Below, one piece after another: positions 30,222-42,386 of a stretch of 64,000 nucleotides of DNA (the first letter of the stretch is position 1; each line of letters begins with the position of its first letter). The notes beneath the pieces were generated by a model. That model was not told where the DNA came from. It did not search any database and saw nothing but the letters and a program-made list of their open reading frames with translations. Origin of the DNA: Mycobacteroides immunogenum (lineage in GTDB: Bacteria; Actinomycetota; Actinomycetes; Mycobacteriales; Mycobacteriaceae); NCBI RefSeq assembly GCF_001605725.1, contig NZ_CP011530.1:992001-1056000 (forward strand). The letters run 5' to 3'. The position numbers were made by a program, and so were the translations under genes.

Positions 30222-30998
30222 ATGTTCGACTTGTCCACCAGATCAGTACTGGTGACCGGGGGTACCAAGGGAATCGGCCGCGGCATCGCCACGGTGTTCG
30301 CGCGCGCGGGTGCCAATGTGGCTGTGGCGGCACGATCTTCGCGTGAGATAGCGGAGGTGGCCACTGAATTGGATGACTTGGGGGAGGGCAATGTCATCGG
30401 TGTGCAACTGGATGTGTCCGATCCGGGCTCGTGCACGGATGCCGTGCGGACCGTGGCCGGCGCGTTCGGCGGCCTGGACGTGGTGTGCGCCAACGCCGGG
30501 ATCTTCCCTGAGGCACGGCTGGACACCATGACCGCCGAGCAGCTCTCCGAAGTATTGGACGTCAACGTCAAGGGCACCGTCTACACGGTGCAGGCATGCC
30601 TGGAGTCGCTCACCGCGTCAGGGCGCGGCCGGGTCATCCTCACCTCGTCGATCACCGGGCCGGTCACCGGATATCCCGGCTGGTCGCATTACGGAGCGTC
30701 CAAGGCGGCCCAGTTGGGCTTCATGCGCACGGCCGCGATCGAGCTGGCCCCGCGCCGGGTGACCGTCAACGCGATACTGCCCGGCAACATTCTCACTGAA
30801 GGCTTGGTGGACATGGGTGAGGAATACATCAGCGGGATGGCGCGCTCGATTCCCCTGGGCATGCTGGGCAGCCCCATCGACATCGGGCATCTGGCGGCCT
30901 TCCTGGCCACGGATGAGGCCGGGTACATCACCGGCCAGGCCATCGTGGTCGACGGCGGGCAGGTGTTGCCCGAATCGCCGGACGCGGTCAGCCCGTAA
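30222..30998 (+). CDS. Short-chain dehydrogenase/reductase
   Basis: 258 residues of the classical SDR fold. The cofactor motif is TGGTKGIG (TGxxxGxG), CANAG follows strand 4, and the catalytic set is Ser in LTSSITG with YGASK (YxxxK). The C-terminus [19 protein letters not shown] is typical. ATG 30222 sits 7 nt after GAGAGGA; GTG 30219 is less well spaced. It lies 21 nt after the kinase and 25 nt before the GntR gene on the same strand, so it probably belongs to the same catabolic operon, oxidising an alcohol or reducing a carbonyl with NAD(P). The substrate is unknown. Confidence 0.85.
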   Translation: MFDLSTRSVLVTGGTKGIGRGIATVFARAGANVAVAARSSREIAEVATELDDLGEGNVIGVQLDVSDPGSCTDAVRTVAGAFGGLDVVCANAGIFPEARLDTMTAEQLSEVLDVNVKGTVYTVQACLESLTASGRGRVILTSSITGPVTGYPGWSHYGASKAAQLGFMRTAAIELAPRRVTVNAILPGNILTEGLVDMGEEYISGMARSIPLGMLGSPIDIGHLAAFLATDEAGYITGQAIVVDGGQVLPESPDAVSP

Positions 30999-31023
30999 GT
31001 GCGCTTGCGGCGATACTGAGCAG

Positions 31024-31845
31024 ATGGAGGAGTCGGAAGGCGGCCCGGTAGCCGAGGACGTGCGGCGGCGGATCCTGTCTATGCTCGCCCAGGGCACCCT
31101 GCATCCGGGCTCACGCTTGGGGTCCGAGCGTGAGATGGCGGAGCGGTTCGCGGTGTCGCGTGCGACGGTGCGCAGCGCCTTGGTGCCGTTGAGCCGGGCC
31201 GGCATCCTGGAGCGGCAGACCGGCCGCGGCGGCGGCACCTTCGTACGCGCCGACGTGGTACAGCGCAACGTCGCCGAGCTCGTCGGTCTGCCCACCCGGC
31301 TGCACATCGGGGGCCACACCAGCGATACCCGGGTGCTCGGTACCTCCCGGCGGCCCGCCACTGCGGCCGAGCGGTCTGCGCTGGAGATTGGGGAGGGGGC
31401 AGAGGTTTTCGATGTACGGCGGCTTCGCTACGCCGATGGTGTGCCGTTATCGGTCGACACCGCGTATTTTCCTGCCGAGTTGGTGCCGGATCTGCTGGAG
31501 CAACCGCTCGGCGGCTCCCTGTACGAGCTGTGTCAGGTGCGGTACGGCCTGATCGCGGACTCATCGACCGAGACGATCGAAGTGGTGAGCGCCAATCCGC
31601 GTGAGGCCGAGTGGCTCGATGTGCCCCATCGCAGACCGCTGCTGGCCATCACCCGGGTGACCCGTCACACCGACGGCCGGCCCTTCGAATTCAGTTATGA
31701 CCTGTTCCGCGCGGACCGGGTGCGGCTGACGGCCACCATGTCATCGGCCGTCGCCCAGGAAAGCCGTGGTGTGGACGGGAAGGTGGAACGTGTGGTGAGC
31801 AGACTGGCGGCCCACCGGCGGCCGGACGATACGCTGCTGGCATGA
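31024..31845 (+). CDS. GntR-family regulator, HutC subfamily (UTRA domain)
   Basis: 273 residues. The N-terminal winged helix (about 8-75) reads LHPGSRLGSEREMAERFAVS then RATVRSALVPLSRAGIL. The C-terminal UTRA ligand-binding domain (about 95-250) includes YADGVPLSVDTAYFPAELVP and RPLLAITRVTRHTDGRPFEF. ATG 31024 follows GATACT by 6 nt, so it may be leaderless. Its stop overlaps the FKBP start (ATGA). It very probably represses the flanking permease/PLP enzyme and kinase/SDR transcripts. Candidate sites are the TGGTCYG repeats in the divergent gap. Confidence 0.88.
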   Translation: MEESEGGPVAEDVRRRILSMLAQGTLHPGSRLGSEREMAERFAVSRATVRSALVPLSRAGILERQTGRGGGTFVRADVVQRNVAELVGLPTRLHIGGHTSDTRVLGTSRRPATAAERSALEIGEGAEVFDVRRLRYADGVPLSVDTAYFPAELVPDLLEQPLGGSLYELCQVRYGLIADSSTETIEVVSANPREAEWLDVPHRRPLLAITRVTRHTDGRPFEFSYDLFRADRVRLTATMSSAVAQESRGVDGKVERVVSRLAAHRRPDDTLLA

Positions 31846-32201
31846 CGAAACCCGAGATCGACTTTCAGCCAGGCCCGCCGCCCACCGAACTGGTCATCAA
31901 GGACATCACCGTCGGTGACGGTGCCGAGGCCACGCCCGGATCGGTCGTTGACGTGCATTACGTCGGTGTCGAATTCGAGAGCGGCGAGGAGTTCGACAGC
32001 TCGTGGAACCGCGGTGAGTCCATCGAGTTCCCGCTCCAGGCGCTCATCCAGGGCTGGCAGGACGGTATCCCCGGTATGAAGGTCGGCGGCCGTCGTCAGC
32101 TGACCGTGCCGCCCGCGCAGGCCTACGGTGAGGCCGGTGCCGGACATCAGCTGTCGGGTAAGACGCTGGTGTTCGTGATCGACCTGCTGGGCGCTCGCTA
32201 G
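31842..32201 (+). CDS. FKBP-type peptidyl-prolyl isomerase
   Basis: 119 residues, a single FKBP domain without signal peptide: VVDVHYVGVEFESGEEFDSS, the conserved Trp in IQGWQDGIPGMKVGGRR, and PAQAYGE. It catalyses cis-trans isomerisation of Xaa-Pro bonds in the cytoplasm. Its start is fused to the GntR stop (ATGA), so it is co-translated. The functional link to the catabolic genes is not obvious; it may be a housekeeping gene behind the island. It converges with prrB, whose stop is 13 nt away. Confidence 0.93.
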   Translation: MTKPEIDFQPGPPPTELVIKDITVGDGAEATPGSVVDVHYVGVEFESGEEFDSSWNRGESIEFPLQALIQGWQDGIPGMKVGGRRQLTVPPAQAYGEAGAGHQLSGKTLVFVIDLLGAR

Positions 32202-32214
32202 GGCTTCGCCAGGA

Positions 32215-33627
32215 TCAATGCCCGGGGAGGCGCAGCACCAGCCGTGCGCCTCCCAACGGGCTCGACTCCAAAGCGGCTGTGCCGCCATGGAGTTCGGCCT
32301 GCTGGGCGACCAGCGCCAGGCCCAGGCCGGAGCCCGAATGCGAGGCGGTGGAGCCTCGCGAGAACCGCTCGAACACCTGCACGCGTTCGGCCTCGGGAAT
32401 GCCGCTGCCGTTGTCGTCGACCGCGATTTCCACCCCGTTCACCGTGCTGGTCGCCGAGAGGCGGATCTTGGTCGCGCCTCCGTGTTTCACCGCGTTCTTG
32501 ATCGCGTTGTCGATCACCAGCCGTAGCCCCGCGGGCAGCCCCAGCATCAGAATCGTGGACGACGGCACCAGCGAGATCTCGAGATTGGGGTAGCTGCGGT
32601 CAGCGTCGTGGGCGGCCCGGTCCAGCAGCTCGGTGATGTCGACGGGTACGTGGTCGTCCTCGGTGGTCAGCTGGCCCTGGGCGAGCCGCTCAAGCGCGGA
32701 AAGTGTTGCCTCTACCCGGCTTTGGGTACGGATGGTCTCCTCGATGATTTCCTCGCGTTGGTCATCGCTCAGATTGAGGGTGGAGAGCACCTCGAGGTTG
32801 GTGCGCATCGCGGTGAGCGGGGTGCGTAACTCATGCGAGGCGACTGCCGCGAAGTCACGCGCGGATTCCAGTGCCGCCTTTGTCTTTTCCTGCTCGGTGT
32901 TGATGCGTTCGAGCATCCCTTCGACGGCCTCGGAGATCTCGACCGCCTCGCGCACACCACGAACGTTCACGTCGTCGGGGTTGGACTGTGCGTTGATCAG
33001 CCGGGCCTGCTGTGCCAACAGCCGGAATGGGCTCACCACGATGAGCGAGATGACCCAGCCGACGATCACGGTGCCGATCAGCACGCCGCCGCAGATTGCC
33101 AGGATGCGCAGGTGATAGCGGTCGATCTGGCGCTGCGTCTCCGCGACCGGCGCACCGACCGCGACGGGAATGTTCCCCGGAGCGACGAATGACCGGACGC
33201 GGTACTCGACGCCGTTGATCTTGGTGTTGGCGTACCCGGGCTCCAGCAGCGGAAGTTCGGTGTCGGCCGGAATGGATTTGGCCAGGCCGGCGACGCGCGC
33301 GGTGAGCACCAAACCGTCGGGACTGTTGAGCTTGGTGTCCGAGTTGATCACGGATTTCAGGAGATCCGAGACGGCACCGAGACTGGACACCGAATCCAGC
33401 CGCCGATCCAGCTGGCTGTACTGGTCTTCTTCGACGCCTAGCCACACCCAGGTACCCAGCGTCACCACCAGCACCATCACTCCCAGCGCGGCGATGGCGA
33501 CCAGGGTGCGGAGCGAGAAGATTCGCATGGGCTTTTCCAGTAACCGGTAGGACAGATCGGTGATCCGTTGGCTGCGGTGCTTACTCGGGCGGCCCATGAC
33601 TGGTTGATTCTCGTGCAAGCTGCTCAT
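32215..33627 (-). CDS. prrB: Sensor histidine kinase PrrB
   Basis: 470 residues. Two membrane helices (about 38-62 and 175-200) bracket an extracytoplasmic sensor domain, followed by HAMP, the phosphoacceptor SHELRTPLTAM (His265) and an ATPase domain with DNGSGIPEAERV (N/G1 box) and GSGLGLALVAQQAELHGG. The kinase core is nearly identical to M. tuberculosis PrrB as I recall it (LTAMRTNLEVLSTL, VPVDITELLDRAAHDA). The N-terminus is about 25 residues longer if ATG 33627 is used; ATG 33528 is an alternative. It follows prrA by 6 nt. PrrA/PrrB responds to nitrogen and early intracellular growth in mycobacteria. Confidence 0.93.
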   Translation of the reverse strand: MSSLHENQPVMGRPSKHRSQRITDLSYRLLEKPMRIFSLRTLVAIAALGVMVLVVTLGTWVWLGVEEDQYSQLDRRLDSVSSLGAVSDLLKSVINSDTKLNSPDGLVLTARVAGLAKSIPADTELPLLEPGYANTKINGVEYRVRSFVAPGNIPVAVGAPVAETQRQIDRYHLRILAICGGVLIGTVIVGWVISLIVVSPFRLLAQQARLINAQSNPDDVNVRGVREAVEISEAVEGMLERINTEQEKTKAALESARDFAAVASHELRTPLTAMRTNLEVLSTLNLSDDQREEIIEETIRTQSRVEATLSALERLAQGQLTTEDDHVPVDITELLDRAAHDADRSYPNLEISLVPSSTILMLGLPAGLRLVIDNAIKNAVKHGGATKIRLSATSTVNGVEIAVDDNGSGIPEAERVQVFERFSRGSTASHSGSGLGLALVAQQAELHGGTAALESSPLGGARLVLRLPGH

Positions 33628-33633
33628 CCGTCG

Positions 33634-34344
33634 TTACTGCGAACGCAGCACGAACCCGACACCGCGCACGGTGTGTAACAGACGGGGTGCGCCGCCCGCC
33701 TCTAGCTTGCGGCGCAGGTAGCCGATGAACACGTCGACGACATTGGTGTCGGCGGCAAAGTCGTAGCCCCACACCAGCTCTAGGAGCTGGGCGCGAGACA
33801 GCACCGCGGTCTTGTGTTCCGCCAACACCGCCAGCAGGTCGAATTCACGCTTGGTGAGGTCCACCTCGACACCGTTGATGCGGGCGCGGCGGCCGGGGAT
33901 CTCCACCTCAAGCGGCCCGACAGCGATGGTCTCTGTCGACGAGGTGGCCACCGCGCCGCGGCGGCGCAGCAGCGCCTTCACCCGGGCCACCAGCTCGGCG
34001 AGTACGAAGGGTTTGGTCAGGTAATCGTCGGCCCCGGCCTCCAGGCCGGCGACCCTGTCATCGACCGAGGTACGGGCGGACAGCACACAGACGGGCACGT
34101 CGTTGTCCATGGCCCGCAGCGCGGTCACCACACTGACGCCGTCCAGCACGGGCATGTTGATATCGAGCACGATCGCATCCGGCCGATGCTCGGTGGCGCA
34201 GCGCAGTGCTTCGGCGCCATCGCTGGCGGTGTTCACCTCGAACCCGGACAGACGCAGGCCGCGTTCCAGCGAGGCGAGCACGTCGGCGTCGTCGTCCACC
34301 ACCAGTACGCGCGGGGAGCCTGGGCCATCAACCATGTCTGCCAT
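33634..34344 (-). CDS. prrA: Response regulator PrrA
   Basis: 236 residues, the same length as M. tuberculosis PrrA. The receiver domain has acidic residues VVDDDAD, the phosphorylatable Asp61 in [12 protein letters not shown] and Lys in DDYLTKPF. The OmpR/PhoB-type winged helix includes [20 protein letters not shown] and [18 protein letters not shown] 34344 ([13 protein letters not shown]) is chosen because it matches the length and style of known PrrA; the frame is open 32 codons further up. The regulator is essential in M. tuberculosis. The upstream gap holds the 8-bp palindrome GTTCGAAC (34369-34376), possibly autoregulatory. Confidence 0.94.
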   Translation of the reverse strand: MADMVDGPGSPRVLVVDDDADVLASLERGLRLSGFEVNTASDGAEALRCATEHRPDAIVLDINMPVLDGVSVVTALRAMDNDVPVCVLSARTSVDDRVAGLEAGADDYLTKPFVLAELVARVKALLRRRGAVATSSTETIAVGPLEVEIPGRRARINGVEVDLTKREFDLLAVLAEHKTAVLSRAQLLELVWGYDFAADTNVVDVFIGYLRRKLEAGGAPRLLHTVRGVGFVLRSQ

Positions 34345-34422
34345 CTTGCCCGATGAGATGGGTAAAACGTTCGAACTATCGCCGCCGGTGCTGTGCCGTG
34401 AGTCGCCAGTATCATGAAAGCT

Positions 34423-34428
34423 GATAAT
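34423..34428 (+). promoter_or_regulatory. -10-like element before the secreted-protein gene
   Basis: GATAAT lies 27 nt before ATG 34456, in the gap shared with prrA. It is a good sigma-A -10 and would give a leader of about 21 nt. Confidence 0.4.
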
Positions 34429-34455
34429 CCGGCGTCCCATACCGAAAGCTTGCGC

Positions 34456-35082
34456 ATGTCAACATCAGTACCTGTAAAACTAGTTTCTTACGTTGCTGGC
34501 GTTTGCGCTGCGCTGGGCGTGGGGCTGCTTTCCGGGGGTGTGACCGTTGCGCACGCCGATCCCGCGTTCCCCGATTTGAGCGGGTTCGCCGTGGTGCCGC
34601 CCGACGGATTCTTCGTCACCAACGAGAACTCCTCGGTGCGGTCGATCCACTTTTCCACCCCCGACGGGATCGGTTGCATGTTCCGTGCGTCGCCCAATAT
34701 GACGCCCACCTCGCGTCAGCGTCTCAGCTGCGATGGCGCGGTTCCCGGGATTCCCGGGGACGCCCCGAACGCCCCGAACGTGCCCGGTATCGGTGGTGCG
34801 AGCGCGAATGTGCCCGGACTGGGCGGCGTCAACCTCCCGGGTATCGGCACGTGTCCGATGGGCACCGTCGCGCAGAAGGGTGACGGCGCCTTCGAGATCA
34901 GCAAGGGTGCCTGGTCCTGTGGCACCAAACCCGAGGCGCCGCAGCTCAACGTCGGGCAGAAGCTCACCTACGGCAACGTCACATGCGCGGTCGGCGCGGG
35001 CAGCGTGACCGCGTGCCAGGTGACGACGGGCGATCAGAAGCACGGCTTCGTGCTGCAGCCCTCAGGAAGCACCGCCTTCTAA
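34456..35082 (+). CDS. Secreted protein with Pro/Gly-rich insert
   Basis: 208 residues. A signal peptide ([20 protein letters not shown] to VTVAHA) is cleaved before DPAFPDL. The mature part has cysteines in [32 protein letters not shown] and TACQV, six in all and probably disulphide-bonded. Between the second and third lies a collagen-like Pro/Gly stretch ([18 protein letters not shown] and on) encoded by GC-rich short repeats. The layout resembles small exported mycobacterial proteins of unknown function. In-frame ATG 34414 is an alternative start, but 34456 gives the cleaner signal peptide. The last 24 nt are duplicated in tandem immediately downstream. Confidence 0.75.
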   Translation: MSTSVPVKLVSYVAGVCAALGVGLLSGGVTVAHADPAFPDLSGFAVVPPDGFFVTNENSSVRSIHFSTPDGIGCMFRASPNMTPTSRQRLSCDGAVPGIPGDAPNAPNVPGIGGASANVPGLGGVNLPGIGTCPMGTVAQKGDGAFEISKGAWSCGTKPEAPQLNVGQKLTYGNVTCAVGAGSVTACQVTTGDQKHGFVLQPSGSTAF

Positions 35083-35106
35083 CCCTCAGGAAGCACCGCC
35101 TTCTAA
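35059..35106. repeat. 24-bp perfect tandem duplication across two convergent stop codons
   Basis: The 24-mer starting CCCTCAGGAAGCACCGCC and ending TTCTAA occurs at 35059-35082 and again at 35083-35106. Copy 1 encodes the plus-strand C-terminus PSGSTAF and stop. Copy 2, read on the minus strand, encodes LEGGAS and the stop of the flavoprotein. Confidence 0.95.
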
Positions 35107-36177
35107 ATAGTCCAGCAGCTCGACGACGGCGGCCCGGGATGCCCGGTTGGCCCCGATGGTGCTGGCCGATGAGCCGTAACCCAGCAGATGGATGGCGGGT
35201 TGACCGGCGACCTGGGTGAGTAGCCGGCCGGTCATCGTGATGCCGCCCCGGCCGTTGCGCAGGTGCAGTGGTGCCAGGTGATCCAGCGCGTGCCGAAACC
35301 CGGTGCACCACAGGATCACGTCGACATCCAGCGAGCTGCCGTCGGGCCAGGCGACCCCGGTGGGGGTGATGCGGCTGAACATGGGGCGCCGGGCCAGGAT
35401 CCCGCGCCGCGACGCGTCGGCGGTCTGCGCGGTCCACGGCAGTCCCGTTGCCGAGACCACGGATCGCTGTGGTTCGCCGCGCCGCGATCGTTCATCGACA
35501 CCCGCCACCGCGGCCCGCAGCCGGTCGACGGTGAGATCGGTGACGAACACCGGCTCGCGCCGGGTGACCCAGGAGGTGGTGGCGGAGGCGATCCCGGAGA
35601 TTTCCATGAGCAGTTGCACGGCCGAGATCCCGCCGCCCACCACGAGTACATGCTGACCCGCGAACTCCTCCGGGCGCTGGTAGTCGCGCGTGTGTAGCTG
35701 ACGTCCCCGGAAAGTGCCCGCGCCCGGCACGAAGGGCACGAACGGTTTGTCCCAGGTCCCCGTCGCGTTGATGAGTCCGTCGACACCGAACGCGCCTGCG
35801 GAGGTTTCCACCGTGAACCCATCCGGTGCCGGCCGCACCGCCCGCACGTGTACGGGCCGGCGGACGTCAAGGTCATAGCGGTGCTCGTACTCGCCGAAGT
35901 ATCGGGGCATCGCCGTGGAGGCCCTGATGGTTCCTGTCTCGTCGAAGGGCATCCCGGGCAGCTGATAGATGCGATTGGTGTTGTCGAGCGTCAGCGTCGG
36001 CCAGCGGAACTGCCAGGCACCGCCCGGGCTGGGCGCGTGATCCAGGATGACGAAACCGTGCCCGGGTGCGTCATCGGCGGGGCGTCGCCGGGGCAGCGGC
36101 TCGAGTCCGCGGCGCCGGAGGAAGTACCCCGCCGCGATCCCGGCCTGCCCGCCACCAATCACGGCGACGGTAGTCAT
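35086..36177 (-). CDS. FAD/NAD(P)-dependent oxidoreductase (flavin monooxygenase-like)
   Basis: 363 residues with two dinucleotide-binding motifs: [20 protein letters not shown] (FAD) at the N-terminus and [19 protein letters not shown] (NADPH) near residue 170. [15 protein letters not shown] lies between and a closing motif [13 protein letters not shown] near the end. This is the architecture of class B flavoprotein monooxygenases/YUCCA-like enzymes; the FxGxxxHxxxW Baeyer-Villiger fingerprint is not evident ([12 protein letters not shown] instead), so an N- or S-hydroxylase-like role is as likely. ATG 36177 is preferred over ATG 36186 because TAATAT stands 7 nt before it. It is divergent from echA6. 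Confidence 0.8.
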   Translation of the reverse strand: MTTVAVIGGGQAGIAAGYFLRRRGLEPLPRRRPADDAPGHGFVILDHAPSPGGAWQFRWPTLTLDNTNRIYQLPGMPFDETGTIRASTAMPRYFGEYEHRYDLDVRRPVHVRAVRPAPDGFTVETSAGAFGVDGLINATGTWDKPFVPFVPGAGTFRGRQLHTRDYQRPEEFAGQHVLVVGGGISAVQLLMEISGIASATTSWVTRREPVFVTDLTVDRLRAAVAGVDERSRRGEPQRSVVSATGLPWTAQTADASRRGILARRPMFSRITPTGVAWPDGSSLDVDVILWCTGFRHALDHLAPLHLRNGRGGITMTGRLLTQVAGQPAIHLLGYGSSASTIGANRASRAAVVELLDYLEGGAS

Positions 36178-36184
36178 GGTCGTC

Positions 36185-36194
36185 ATATTAGGGT
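36185..36194. promoter_or_regulatory. Overlapping divergent -10 elements (flavoprotein / echA6)
   Basis: On the plus strand TAGGGT (36189-36194), 7 nt, then ATG 36202 of echA6. On the minus strand TAATAT (36190 to 36185), 7 nt, then ATG 36177 of the flavoprotein. The two hexamers share the central TA step. Both starts therefore look leaderless. Confidence 0.6.
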
Positions 36195-36201
36195 GGTTGC
36201 C

Positions 36202-36933
36202 ATGATCGGTGTAACTAGCGACGGTCCCGTCACCACCATTGAGCTGCAGCGCCCCGAACGGCGTAACGCGGTGACCTATGAGCTTGCGCTCGCCTTCGCC
36301 GAGGAGGTCAGGAAGGCCGCGGAAACAGCGCGTGCCATCGTCATCACCGGACAGGGCACCTCGTTCTGCGCCGGTGCCGACCTGTCCAGCGGCGCTCCTG
36401 ATCCCGATAAGTTCGCCGATGCCTGGCAGCACTCGATCAAGAGCGTCGATGCCGCAGACGTTCCGGTGATCGCCGCCGTCAACGGGCCCGCCATCGGTGC
36501 CGGCGTCATGCTCGCGATGGTCGCGGATCTGCGGGTGGTTTCCGAGACCGCACGCTTCCAGTTCCCGGTCGCCAAATACGGTATCGCCCTGGATAACTGG
36601 AGCATTCGGCGGCTCTCCTCGCTGGTCGGGTACGGGCGCGCGCGTGCCATGCTGCTGGCCGCCGAACCGCTCGACGCGCAGACCGCGTTCCAGACCGGAA
36701 TGGCTAACCGCATCGGCGAGCTTGCGGACGCGCAGGCCTGGGCCGCCGAACTCGCCGGATTCGCGCCGCTGGCGCTCAAGCACGCAAAGCGTGTGCTCAA
36801 CGATGACGGAGCCTTCGAAGACCAGTGGCCCGAGCATAAGGAGCTGTTCGACAAGGCCTGGGGCAGTCAGGACATCATCGAGGCCCAGGTCGCGCGAATC
36901 CAGAAGCGTCCGCCCAACTTCCAGGGAGCCTGA
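36202..36933 (+). CDS. echA6: Enoyl-CoA hydratase-like acyl-CoA-binding protein EchA6
   Basis: 243 residues, exactly the length of M. tuberculosis EchA6 (Rv0905), with recognisable stretches [57 protein letters not shown] and the C-terminus [14 protein letters not shown]. In M. tuberculosis EchA6 has the crotonase fold but lacks hydratase activity; it binds acyl-CoA and shuttles acyl chains to FAS-II for mycolic acid synthesis. The start is leaderless-type. It is followed 2 nt later by the MBL-fold gene, the same order as Rv0905-Rv0906. Confidence 0.95.
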   Translation: MIGVTSDGPVTTIELQRPERRNAVTYELALAFAEEVRKAAETARAIVITGQGTSFCAGADLSSGAPDPDKFADAWQHSIKSVDAADVPVIAAVNGPAIGAGVMLAMVADLRVVSETARFQFPVAKYGIALDNWSIRRLSSLVGYGRARAMLLAAEPLDAQTAFQTGMANRIGELADAQAWAAELAGFAPLALKHAKRVLNDDGAFEDQWPEHKELFDKAWGSQDIIEAQVARIQKRPPNFQGA

Positions 36934-36935
36934 GC

Positions 36936-41239
<4,304 letters not shown>

Positions 41240-41242
41240 TTT

Positions 41243-42064
41243 CTAGAAGCTGAACCGCATGATCCTGCCGATATCGCGCAGGGCAGGGATGTGTGAGATG
41301 ACCTTCATCTGGATGCGTCCCGACAGGGGCAGATGTTCCTCGCCCGCCACATCGGTGCTACGCAGGTCGTTGCGGCAGCGCAGACCGGGGTGCAGTGCTT
41401 CGATCTGGCCGGGGTCGTCGATACCCCAATGCAGGGTGGCGCCCGCGTTGCGCACCGCCGGCACCAGTTTCTGCAGTTTGATCCCGATGCTGCCGTAGCA
41501 GTCGAAAGCCAGCTGACCGCTGGGGAATCGGCCGGTGATGCGCCGGATCAGGGACTGCCCCTCGGGCTCGGTCAGGTACATCGTCAGGCCCTCGAACACC
41601 GCGAGCGTCGGGCGGTCGGCCGGGATGGCTTCCAGCCATGCGCTGTCGGTGACCGAACTTTCGATCATGCGGTAGTCGCCGCCGCGGCCGGGTAACAGCG
41701 CGCGACGCAGCGCGATCACGTCGGGATAGTCGACATCGACCCAGCGCACTGATTCGGGCGGGTTGATCCTGAAGACGCGCGTGTCCAGGCCACAGGCCAG
41801 ATGCAGCACGGTCGCCTCGCGGTGTGCGGTGAGGAACTCGGCGGTCCAGTCATCGAGTTGGCGGGCGCGCAACGCCACCCCGACCGCCTGGGTGCCCTTG
41901 ATCTTGGTCTTGGAGAAGTCGTAGTCGATGCGGGCGACGGCGTCGGCGGCGTAGTGGTCATGCAGAACCGAATTCGGGGACGCGGCGTCCAGTGCCCGGC
42001 CGTAGAGGGTGGCCAGCATCGTCTCTGGAGCCCCGGTCAGCGTGATTTTCACTGGGTCCGTCAC
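41243..42064 (-). CDS. Leucine-carboxyl-methyltransferase-like SAM methyltransferase
   Basis: 273 residues of the LCM/PpmP-type methyltransferase family abundant in mycobacteria: VLHLACGLDTRVFRINPPES (motif I), VRWVDVDYPDVIALRRALLP, and LAVFEGLTMYLTEPEGQSL. GTG 42064 is chosen because TATGTT stands exactly 7 nt upstream; ATG 42076 in frame would place that element inside the gene. The targets of this family are mostly unknown, with some acting on polyketides. It converges on ctpE (3-nt gap) and is divergent from the antitoxin gene. Confidence 0.82.
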   Translation of the reverse strand: MTDPVKITLTGAPETMLATLYGRALDAASPNSVLHDHYAADAVARIDYDFSKTKIKGTQAVGVALRARQLDDWTAEFLTAHREATVLHLACGLDTRVFRINPPESVRWVDVDYPDVIALRRALLPGRGGDYRMIESSVTDSAWLEAIPADRPTLAVFEGLTMYLTEPEGQSLIRRITGRFPSGQLAFDCYGSIGIKLQKLVPAVRNAGATLHWGIDDPGQIEALHPGLRCRNDLRSTDVAGEEHLPLSGRIQMKVISHIPALRDIGRIMRFSF

Positions 42065-42071
42065 TCGACCC

Positions 42072-42077
42072 AACATA
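42072..42077 (-). promoter_or_regulatory. Leaderless-type -10 for the LCM-type methyltransferase
   Basis: Minus-strand TATGTT, 7 nt, then GTG 42064. It decides the start against ATG 42076. Confidence 0.45.
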
Positions 42078-42130
42078 CGCCGCCAAGTCGTATTACAGTT
42101 GCGCCGTCCCAGACGAAGGAGAGCAAGCTC

Positions 42131-42355
42131 ATGGCTGATTTCAAGGGCCTCATCGACAAGCTGAAGAGCCTGTTGGCGGGCAATAAAGACAAGGTGAACG
42201 AGGCCGTCGACAAGGTCGGCGATGTGATCGACTCCAAGACCGGTGGCAAGTACTCCGCGGTGGTCGACAAGGTGCAGGACGCTGCCAAGAGCGCGGTAGA
42301 GAAGGTCAACCCAGCTGAAGGCTCGCAATCCCCCAAGGACGGCGACGCTCAGTAA
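42131..42355 (+). CDS. Rv0909-like antitoxin (MT0933 family)
   Basis: 74 residues, highly charged and helical: MADFKGLIDKLKSLLAGNKD, then VNEAVDKVGDVIDSKTGGKY and VVDKVQDAAKSAVEKVNP. The Lys/Asp/Val heptad pattern with the TGGKY turn is that of the small antitoxin-like proteins of the Rv0909 family. ATG 42131 follows AAGGAGAG at 7 nt, a strong ribosome site. In M. tuberculosis Rv0909 lies directly before Rv0910, the START-domain toxin. Here a lipase gene is inserted between the two. Role assigned by family and synteny only. Confidence 0.78.
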   Translation: MADFKGLIDKLKSLLAGNKDKVNEAVDKVGDVIDSKTGGKYSAVVDKVQDAAKSAVEKVNPAEGSQSPKDGDAQ

Positions 42356-42386
42356 CCGACTGGCGCCGCTCCTTGCGGCGCTGGTA

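Noticed and set aside
35086..36177. Second Baeyer-Villiger monooxygenase
   Set aside because: The FxGxxxHxxxW fingerprint is not present ([11 protein letters not shown] instead), so only a general flavin monooxygenase-like call is made.
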